A stretch of DNA of 64,000 nucleotides from Poa pratensis (lineage: Eukaryota > Streptophyta > Magnoliopsida > Poales > Poaceae). Location: the NCBI GenBank assembly GCA_947311845.1, contig CAMZMU010000013.1:2455198-2519197 (forward strand). The letters are read 5' to 3'. Each line of letters opens with the position of its first letter. The stretch's first letter is position 1. Made by a program: the position numbers and the translations under genes. Positions 55,985-64,000 of this stretch are shown here, one piece after another. A model generated the notes under the pieces. The model was given only the letters and a program-made list of their open reading frames with translations, did not search any database and was not told where the DNA came from.

Positions 55985-56646
55985 CATGTCCCCATGCTGG
56001 TGCCGCTGGAAATTGCTCCTTGACAGTAGCATAATCTTTCCATGTCGCCGAAGCTTCAGATTGATTAGTCGACTGTAGCAGAACCTGCAAATGCGACGCA
56101 TTGCCTTTCTTGACTAGCTTACGATCCAAGATACGCTCTGACACCACTCCTGACAAGGATAAGTCCACAGTAGCTGGTAAATTAGAGAAGACCGGAGTAT
56201 GATCTGGAATGTGTTCCTTGAGCTGTGACACATGGAAAACCGGATGAATTAGTGTAGCATCCGGTAACTTCAAACAATAAGCAGCATTTCCCACTTTACC
56301 GAGTATTTCATAGGGTCCATAGAATTTGTAAGCCAGCTTGCGACAAGGGCGATTGACCACTGAATGTTGTGCATACGGCTGCAACTTCAAATACACAAAA
56401 TCTCCCAATTCAAAGTGCCTGACTGAACGATTTATGTCAGCATATTGTTTCACCTTAGCTTGTGCACGCAGAAGATGAGTTTTCAGCAAAGCAGAGTGAT
56501 CCTGATGCTCATTCAACCATTACTGAACATCAGTATTATCAGAACAGAGGAAATTTGCAAAAGTACCATCATTAGGCTCATAACCATAGAGAGTTTTGTA
56601 AGGAGAACATCCCAAGGCAGTGTGATAACTAGTATTATACCAGAAT
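55985..56646 (-). pseudogene. Gypsy integrase C-terminus
   Basis: The frame has LGCSPYKTLYGYEP-like sequence near 56600, a stop at about 56520, then LLKTHLLRAQAKVKQYAD, RSVRHFELGDFVYLKLQPY and LAYKFYGPYEILGKVGNAAY, the usual end of chromovirus integrases. It continues VSQLKEHIPDHTPVF to PAAPAWGHAVLW, where it meets the LTR remnant. No chromodomain is seen. The stop makes it non-functional. Confidence 0.8.
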
Positions 56647-57337
56647 CACTACAAGAAATATGCTCCCTTTTGATCCTCCATTTTGGTCACTAGAAGGTCA
56701 CAAAGTTTCATTTATGACCCCTTTTGTGACAAAAAACCGATGGTCACATACCGAGCATCTTATTTCATAAAAAATGACCCTTTTTTTAGTGAAATGGTCA
56801 TAACCGTCTATGACCAAATCAGAGGGTCATAAGTTTATGACCAATTTTTTTTATCATTGGCTGTCAGCTGTAGCCACGTCAGATCCATCTATCATCAGGA
56901 AGGGTCCTACTGGTCAGATGGGTGGGTCCCACATCACGGGTCCCACTGGTCAGCAGGGCGGGTCCCATAGGTCAGCTGAGTGTGGTTCAAACCATCTGCA
57001 AAAATTGTCACATAAACCAAAAGGACAACTCAGCATGACACATAGGTAAAATTGACGAGGTGGCGCCTAGTCATAGAAATGCACCACAATATAAAGGTTA
57101 TGACCAATTTAAATTGGTCGTAATTGACCAAAAATAAGGCTGCAAACCAGTGCTGTCTGCTTATGACCATTTCGTGTAAGAAAATTGTGACCTTTCTAAC
57201 CAAAATGGTCTTTATGTTTTCGGGTTTGGACCCTCCAAAAGAGCTTACGACCAATTGGATCAAAATGGTCATAGATTTATGACTTTTTTTCCAATGACAC
57301 TATCAGAAGATCACAAGTTAGCATATTTCTTGTAGTG
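56647..57337. mobile_element. CACTA-type non-autonomous element, TSD AAT
   Basis: The ends are CACTACAAGAAATATGCT and its exact complement AGCATATTTCTTGTAGTG, flanked by AAT on both sides (56644-56646 and 57338-57340). The 691-bp interior has many TGGTCAT/ATGACCA motifs in both orientations and no ORF. It splits the integrase frame of the gypsy element. Confidence 0.93.
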
Positions 57338-57960
57338 AATTCTACAAGAGGAAGCTAGGACTACCATTTGGTAGGAGTATCATGCACAGCACATCTCAAA
57401 TACATCTCCAAACATCTATTCACACGCTCAGATTTTCCATATGTTTGTGTTTGATAAGCAGTGTTCATATGCAGCTTTGTATCCCATAACTTGAACAGTT
57501 CTTTCCAAAAGGAACTTGTGAAAATCTTATCTCTGTCTAAGACAATACAAGATGGAGGTCCATGCAACTTGACCACATTTTGCAACAAGGCCTGAGCAAC
57601 TATTGGTGCAGTAAATGGATGTTTCAAAGGAATAAAGTGTGAATACTTAGTAAAACGATCAACCACAACTAGAATGACTGTGAATCCATTTGACTTGGGC
57701 AATGCTTCAATGAAATCTATTGTAATATCAGTCCAAGGACCAGCAGGAATGGGTAGTGGCTGAAGCAAACCTGGTGACTTACAATGTTCATGTTTTGCTT
57801 GTTGACAGATGCCACATTGATGCACAAAATCAACCACATCTTGTTTCTGGCCCTGCCAAGCAAATAATTTCTTAATCCGTTGGAAAGTTGCCTGTATGCC
57901 AGAATGGCCTCCCACAACATTGCAATGAAAAGCTGAGATCAGCTTAGTTTTCAAAGCTGC
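57338..57960 (-). pseudogene. Gypsy integrase core
   Basis: The frame 57954-57361 has the zinc-binding HHCC end (FHCNVVGGHSGIQATFQRIK, CGICQQAKHEH). The catalytic core follows: PWTDITIDFIEALPKSNGFT with the first Asp, then VDRFTKYSHFIPL, PPSCIVLDRDKIFTSSFWKE with the second Asp, and KSERVNRCLEMYLRC with the Glu. The frame ends at the CACTA insertion; the rest lies at 56646 and below. Confidence 0.88.
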
Positions 57961-58101
57961 ATTAGCTCCAATCCAGATTTTGCCCTGAAAACGAATGACA
58001 CCGTCCTTAAGAGTATAGTCTTCATTGTCATCAGCAGATAGTGCTAACTATTGTAGTAGTGCTTGAGCTGCTGAGTCAGCTGCATAAGAGTTAATGACTT
58101 C

Positions 58102-59579
58102 CTAAAGCCATACTGGTTGGCTGACAGATAATACACTGACTGCTAACAAATGACCCACGCAAGACAAAGCATCAGCAGCTTTATTCTCCACTCCTTTCTT
58201 GTACTGAAACTGGAATTGCAAATCAACCAACTTGGTCATTGCTTTCTTTTGTAGATCAGTAGCGAGTACTTGATCACCAAGTTGACACAAGCTCTGATGA
58301 TCAGTCTTAATTATGAAAGGTCCTCGTATCAGGTAAGATCTCCATTTTTCTACTGCCATCATGACTGGCAGAAATTCTTTTTCATATATTGACAATTTCT
58401 GATTGTTCACACCCAAAGCTTTGCTATAAAAAGCTACTGGATGGCCTTCCTGAGCGAGAACAGCTCCAATGCTAGTATCACAAGCATCAGTTTCAATGGA
58501 GAACTGCTTATCGAAATCTGGTAGAACAAGCACAGGGGTAGATGACATAGCAACTTTCAATTTTTCAAATGCCACTTGAGCAGCTTCAGTCCACTGAAAC
58601 ACTTTCCTTTGTAACAACAGTGTCAGTGGCTTGGCCAAAATTCCATAGCCTTCCACAAATTTCCTGTAATAACCAGTCATCCCTAAAACCCTCTGAGTTC
58701 AGTGAAATTGGTAGGAACTGGCCAGTTGATCATAACTTTTGTTTTGTCTGGATCAGTAGCTACCCCATTTGTGGAAATGATATGCCCAAGATATTCTAAT
58801 TCTGTTTGTGCAAAAGTAAATTTACTTCTTTTGAGAAACAGTTGATGCTGTCTCAAAACTGCAAACACTTGCTGCAAGTGCTCAATATGCCGTGATAAAT
58901 CTTTGCTATATATGAGAATATCATCCATAAAAACCAACACAAACTTCCTAATGAATGGTGCAAATATGGAATTCATAAGGCACTGAAAAGTAGATGGAGC
59001 ATTAGTTAATCCAAAAGGCATCACCTTAAATTGAAAATGCCCACTGTGAGTTTTGAAAGCTGTTTTGAATTCATCTTGTGGCACCATTCTGATCTGGTGA
59101 TAACCAACCCTGAGATCCAATTTAGAAAACCAACTTGTACCAACCAATTCATCCAGTAATTCATCCACCACAGGCAAAGGAAATTTACTTTTGATAGTCA
59201 TAGCATTCAGTTTTCTGTAATCTACACAAAACCTCCAAGAATCATCTTTCTTTTTGACTAACAAAACTGATGAGGCAAAAGGACTCAAACTAGGAGTAAT
59301 AATACCAGATGCAATCATTTCCTGAACTTGTCTCTCAATTTCATCTTTCTATAAAGGAGAGTACCTATAAGGTTTTGAATTAACAGGTGTCACACCAGGC
59401 ACAAGATTTATAGCATGATCATACACTCGAGCAGGTGGCAGTGTCTTGGGTTCAGCAAAAATATCAGCGAATTGCTCAAGTAGTGGCAGAATAGCAGCAG
59501 GTGTATCTGCTGCCACAAGAGTTGCATCAGGTGAAACCATAGCAGCAACCCAAATTTCATTCTCTTGATGGCAAACCAT
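58102..59579 (-). pseudogene. Gypsy reverse transcriptase and RNase H
   Basis: Frames 59318-58683 and 58680-58102 give one protein with a break near 58682. Reverse transcriptase has [48 protein letters not shown] and [12 protein letters not shown] with the catalytic Asp pair. RNase H begins VLPDFDKQFSIETDACD and has GAVLAQEGHPVAFYSKALG. A short upstream frame (59579-59349) is the usual linker before reverse transcriptase (VCHQENEIWVAAM, ARVYDHAINLVPG) and is separated by a stop at about 59349. Confidence 0.88.
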
Positions 59580-59799
59580 AACCTCTTCTAGTGAAATTTC
59601 CTGAAGTTCACTGAGTTCAACAGCATTGAGTCCATGTCAATTAACAAGCTGGTCATTGTACTGAAATTGTACCCACTTTTGCTTCCATTGACAGAGCATT
59701 TCTCCCCACTGCTCAAGCCAATCCATACCGAGGATCATATCATAGCCACCCAATTCTAGCACCTTGACCGAATAAGTTAAAGTTTGTCCTTGTACCCAC

Positions 59800-59985
59800 C
59801 AGGGACGGAGCCAGCATGTGACATTGAGGGGGGCTAAATGGATAGCTTTAATGTCATAAACTTCATGAGGGGGGCGATTTGACCAAATTACTAAGAATTA
59901 AGAGCTCTAATGGCTAGTAATGGTCACAAAATCTGAACCATGGGGGTGGCGAAGCCCCCCCTCGTCCCCCTTGTCTCCGTCCCTG
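59800..59985. mobile_element. hAT-type MITE, 8-bp TSD GTACCCAC
   Basis: The ends are CAGGGACGGAG and its complement CTCCGTCCCTG. GTACCCAC stands on both sides (59792-59799 and 59986-59993). At 186 bp it has no gene. CAGGGACGGAGC-type ends are common in plant hAT MITEs. It lies in the gypsy protease region. Confidence 0.95.
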
Positions 59986-59993
59986 GTACCCAC

Positions 59994-61432
59994 CAAGATA
60001 AATCCTTAATTTCCATTGCACACAACAGAGAAGCACCATTTGCCACCTTTACTGTCTGCGGTACAGGTAAAGGTGTGGCACTGACAGCTATACGAGGTAA
60101 CAGAGAAGAATCAATGAAACTATGTGAGCTAACTGAATCAAGCAATATAAGTACTATCTGATCACCAATGTGAGCACGGAGTCGTATTGTTGAAGGATGC
60201 TCTGCCCCAGACAGTGCACACACCGACAGTTGCATAGCCGCAATTGCCTTTTCTTGTTCTTCAATTTCATCAAGCAACTCATCCGACAAAATCCCATCTG
60301 ATGAACTTTCTACCTGTAAACTGTGCAAAGAATTAACAGGAGGACTCTTGTTGCATGTATGACCAGGAGCAAATTTCTCACCACAACTAAAACACAATCC
60401 ATTTGCTCTACGATATTCTTTCAGTTGCCTGGCTTTCCACAATTCTCTAGCCGGTGCAAAATTCAGTCTGGAGTCTGCTCGCTGAAAAGGAACATGAGCA
60501 GGGGCAGCTTTAACTGTCTTCGGTTTGCTAAGAATGGCCTCCTGCACCTTGGCATATGTTGCTGCTTCACTGACAGTAGATGGCAACTGAATTTCCACAG
60601 CTGGTTTCAATTCTTCTTTGAGACCCAGCACAAAGCGAGTGACAAGCATTGTTTCACTAACAACATCCTCATATAGAGGTAACTAATAAACCAGCTGACA
60701 AAATTCTCATTTATACTCATCCACAGACCCATTTTGTTTCAGCACCATGAGGTCACGCATCTTCTCACGATGAACATTCAGGTCAAACTCCAGTAATAAT
60801 GCCTTCCTCAGTTGCTGCCAATCCGGCCACTCATTTGCCAGTTTATAAGCTTGGAACCAGTGTGTTGCATCACCAATCAAATGCAACGATGTAGACGTAA
60901 CCTTGAAGTTTTCAGGAATGTCATACAGTGCAAAATAAGCTTCACAACCATCTAACCAGATCCTAGCAACAGTTCCATCAAATTTCGGGAAGTCCATCTT
61001 AGGCATCCATGGTTTCATAGTACTAGATTCATCCCCTGATCTACCCGGGTCGAACTGGTGATGAGATGTGTGACGAGGTGATACCAGCGGAGAGACGAAC
61101 GGAGCTTGAGGTGGAGGTCAAAACAGCCTGTTCCCATCCGCTCCAGCAGACTCGGTCGTCGTCGTCGCTGTAGAAGCTTGCTTGATTGTGCCCGCCGCCG
61201 CCACTTGTTCCACCCGCACATCCCCAAGCGAGGTCATTGCGAGGTTAACCTTGGTCTGGACCGCATCCATGCGATCTACCTGCTCGCTGAATCGCTCATC
61301 GAGGGCGTCCAGTCGAGCCAAGATAGTCGCGATTCCCTCCATTTTTTCACTGACGGACTTCAGCACCTCCAACTCACGCATCACTCGCCCTTTGAAATCT
61401 CCCATGGTGTCAATTACTTGTCGGGCTTGCAA
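59994..61432 (-). pseudogene. Gypsy gag and protease
   Basis: The frame begins near 61405 with MGDFKGRVMRELEVLKSVSE, a coiled-coil N-terminus. A stop near 61117 follows, then MKPWMPKMDFPKFDGT and the gag core (YFALYDIPENFKVTSTSLHL, WQQLRKALLLEFD) to 60707, then LVTRFVLGLKEELKPAV from 60649. The zinc knuckle CFSCGEKFAPGHTC is near 60390 and the protease site LLDSVSSHSFID near 60140. The usual D-S-G is DSV, so the protease active site is changed as well. Several stops break it. Confidence 0.85.
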
Positions 61433-61585
61433 CCCTGCCTTGGACGGCGCCGTCGCAACTTCTTCTCTAGATCAACCAACCCAATTTCGGATTTACGCCA
61501 GGTCGCACCCGAAGGAAACTAGCAACCTTCCTCAAGATTTACGAGTACGATCGCGAGGATTCGAAGCGCGCCAGGTCGTACTAAG

Positions 61586-61597
61586 GCTCTGATACCA
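61586..61597 (-). other. Gypsy primer binding site (tRNA-Met)
   Basis: TGGTATCAGAGC on the minus strand, three bases inside the 5' LTR. Confidence 0.9.
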
Positions 61598-61600
61598 ACT

Positions 61601-61911
61601 TGTAATGTCCTAGCAAGCTAGGAATTATAGATCACAGGGTACAGGTGAATAGAATTGGATACGAGGAGGAAGCAGGAGACTGGGAGGACGAACAAAGGGA
61701 TAGGTTCAGAATTCTCTTTCTATTTCGATGATTCGTTCTCGTCCACACGTCGAGTATTTATCCGCTCTTACATGGGCCTTTCGCCCTTACTAGCCCAACA
61801 TGGCCCAGTACACAACTAAGCCCACTAATTTGAATTACAACTCAAGTTGCTTTCTCCTCATCTCATACGTCAGGCGATGAAGTGGCTGTGCTTGGCACCA
61901 CAACACTGACA
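61601..61911 (-). repeat. Gypsy 5' LTR (~311 bp)
   Basis: On the minus strand it runs from TGTCAGTGTTGTGG to GGACATTACA, with TG...CA ends. The inner end is fixed by the primer site. The outer end is set from the TG and from the 35-bp match at the other side (51128-51149 joined to 55967-55985). Confidence 0.75.
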
Positions 61912-62589
61912 TACTACCATTCTTGCTGCTCGCTGACCTCACGTGCCCGAAACATGAGCTCTCGGATCCGAGTGGCCACACGCCGGCGAACGACTATTAC
62001 TCGTCGCGCCGCCGCCTCCCCGATGACCTCTGGCTCGCCATGGTCGTGGTGGTCGCTCCGGCGGGGAGCAGACGTTCATCTCTTCGCGACTCTTCCCTGT
62101 AGACGGAGAAGGAGAAGACATACGACCGCTTCCGCTCGGATGATCCACGCTAGCTGCCTTGTCACCGGCCATGCGTGCAACAGGACAAGGTCTGCTCGAT
62201 GGATATGCCGATGTGCCCTTGGGCATCGGGAGGTGGGTGAGGTGGGGAGGCGCCAGCGGGATGTAGGCGGGGTGGCCGGCGGCGAACGGCCAGCGGGTTA
62301 AAGAATTCTTCAGCTTTAAAATCTACCATGGTACTACGAACTTAAAGCCAATCTCTTCATCATTGGTCGATTAGTAATTTCTAACAGAAGTGGTTGAATT
62401 TGTGAGTACGATGACGAGCATGTGCAAGCACCATGAAATGTTTTTGGTGACAATGGTTTATGTTATAATTCATGCATAATATGTAGTTCAAATTGAATTG
62501 CATGGCTATATACGTACATGCGTTAGGATTATTTTCTGCAACCAAATCCGTTTAAGGTTGAAAGTACTCGGTATGGGCATTAGGTATTA
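61912..62589. other. GC-rich block, no recognised gene, then AT-rich spacer
   Basis: From 61920 to 62280 one plus frame reads SGHTPANDYYSSRRRLPDDL with stops further on, and a minus frame is open at 62226-61939. Neither resembles a family I know. It might be host sequence flanking the gypsy insertion. Nothing looks like the missing protease exon. Confidence 0.35.
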
Positions 62590-64000
62590 CTAGCAAAAGT
62601 GCCCGTGCGTTGCAACGGTTTTAAAATAATTCAATATATTATCACAAATCTAGAAAAAAATATGACGTGATTTCTACCAATCAAACGTCTTATATTTTAG
62701 GTTTTGCTTCAGATTTAGTTCTCTTTTTGCAATGTACATCATTACTCCGAAAAGAGAAAATAAAATTCACCCCTAATTTCTAATCTTCTTTTTACACTAT
62801 TTAAAATCGTAATAAAATTAGGCTCTCACATGAAAAAAAATCCAAAGTTCTATTCTAAAATACCATACATGCCGTATGCAATAGCTCACAGGCTAAAAGG
62901 TGTTGCAAGTAGCCAAACAACAATGAAATTATATCTGCCAGTAGAAACACTATTTCAGAGTACACACATGCCTCTCCTGATATGTCATTTCCTTTGCCTA
63001 CCCGTGTTGTTTTCTCCTTACTAAACTACTTCAACAATCTTGGCATCCCAATCCACATAGCCTTAACTCCCACCCATTTCCATGGTGGCTGGGTACAAGG
63101 CCTCCAGCGCCTCCATCTCATGGACGTGAGCACAAGCAGACATGTACAACATATCGCAGCGACAGTTTGAGTGGAAAATGAGAAGCACGGGCAGAAACCC
63201 CATCTATCATGTGCATATTTCTGTACCTACAGCACCCCGGTCAACTCCAATTTTGCGCGCGTGAGGACTAAGGAGCACACCCATGGGCAGTCTTGCAGTG
63301 TCTGACGGGAACGGCAGCGCCACATAGGCCTGGGCAGTGAAAGCATATACCAGCCAAGCGCATCGGGGGAGCACACGCTCACCGTCGCCATGGCGCACCG
63401 GCCGCCTAGCAAATCATTGGGCTGCATACTTGAGGGTGATGGCAATGGCATACATGGGGTAAGCACCAGATCGTGACACCACGCCCCAGACCTGAGGTCG
63501 TGGCCTTCTCCCGTAGCCTCCGTCGTCGCTGCCGGCAAGGCATATAGAGGTAATTCAGAACTCAGAATCGTGTGCAAACAGAAATTCAGAAGAAAAAAAG
63601 AGAAGATGAAGCGATGGATATAGATCCAACATCCAAGAGAAACACATCTTCCACCTGCATCTATTCTGCTCCCTGATTCCCTCCCACCATGAGCACCTCT
63701 GGACGGGGACTCGTCTCTCCATGGCGCGGGACAGGAGGAGGGCCTTCAGAGACGGACACGGTCTTTGGTGTGGCTCCGCCTATCTTCCCTCGCGGGGCCG
63801 GCATAGCTGATGTACCTGGTGGTCGGCTTCCCAACCACCTCGCCAGAGCGGGTACTTGGTGGTTGGCTTCCCAACCACCTCGCCGGAGCGGCCGCCGCCC
63901 GCAAAGGAAATGCTGCCGGGGTGCTGCGGGGTTGCGGCAGGAAGAGGAGGCGATAGGGGAGAATCGAACTGAGGTCGAAGGCGGAGTCAAAACCCGCGGA
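62590..64000. repeat. Unclassified repeat with GCCCGTGCGTTGCAACGG edge
   Basis: TACTAGCAAAAGTGCCCGTG followed by CGTTGCAACGG is a recurrent edge of grass repeats of uncertain class. A minus block at 63577-63207 and another at 63990-63661 are open but have no motif that I recognise. A tandem duplication of about 39 bp (GGCTTCCCAACCACCTCGCC) lies at 63815-63890. The window ends inside this unit. Confidence 0.35.

Larger units (their letters stand above)
55967..61911 (-). mobile_element. Decayed Ty3/gypsy retrotransposon with nested insertions
   Basis: Read on the minus strand, the order is LTR, primer site, gag, protease, reverse transcriptase, RNase H, integrase: the gypsy order. Stops break the frame in several places. 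A hAT MITE (59800-59985) and a CACTA derivative (56647-57337) interrupt it. The pol frame runs into a 35-bp remnant of the 3' LTR, into which the copia element inserted. Short LTRs, a tRNA-Met primer and the integrase motif suggest a chromovirus of the Reina group, tentatively. The element fills what was probably an intron of the cysteine protease gene. Confidence 0.85.

Noticed and set aside
61920..62280. Second exon of the cysteine protease
   Set aside because: No SCWAFS block or other papain motif is found in any frame after the gypsy element.

Overview
This window is nuclear DNA of a grass, most likely Triticeae (wheat, Aegilops, barley, rye) or a close Pooideae relative. The reasons are an Au-type SINE, CACTA transposons with TTTAGGACCGG subterminal repeats, an LTR whose end reads TGATACGTCTCCAACG on the minus strand, and copia, gypsy and Mutator elements nested in one another. 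Almost the whole window is transposable elements. The only host genes are fragments: a papain-like cysteine protease first exon, an F-box-associated fragment, and a small GC-rich reading frame split by a CACTA element.

Layout. 0-12.9 kb is a mosaic of debris: a DUF4283 fragment, an LTR-like GC-rich block, a truncated copia element (LTR and gag) fused to a Mutator transposase fragment, a CACTA left end with a viroplasmin-domain ORF, a 5'-truncated LINE, a complete 1.3-kb CACTA derivative (TSD GAG), and the F-box fragment. 12.9-34.6 kb is a large Mutator-like element. It carries a FAR1-type transposase (+ strand, three frameshifts) and a multi-exon Ulp1-type (C48) cysteine protease gene (- strand). 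One exon of the protease gene is split by a 7.1-kb LTR retrotransposon (20756-27871, TSD AATAT), and an intron holds an Au SINE (14-bp TSD). The arrangement resembles Kaonashi/ULP-type MULEs.

35.4-47.6 kb is a 12.1-kb CACTA element that looks close to autonomous. It has an uninterrupted 1,115-aa TNP2 transposase, a seven-exon second gene of 1,037 aa whose splice sites all join in frame and which ends in another C48-like protease domain, and a small coiled-coil/membrane ORF. Inside it lie a GC-rich minisatellite and a near-perfect ~99-nt foldback that looks like a microRNA precursor. 50.4-61.9 kb is a stack of insertions behind exon 1 of the cysteine protease: a decayed Ty3/gypsy element (- strand) interrupted by a CACTA derivative (TSD AAT), by a hAT MITE (TSD GTACCCAC), and by an intact copia element with identical 175-bp LTRs (TSD CTTGG). 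The last 2 kb has only unclassified repeats.

Together, the window shows two unrelated DNA-transposon families that each pair a transposase with a SUMO-protease-like enzyme. It also holds one probably very young copia insertion and one novel-looking hairpin. Boundaries supported by target-site duplications are firm. Family and lineage names rest on motif recognition, without a database search.
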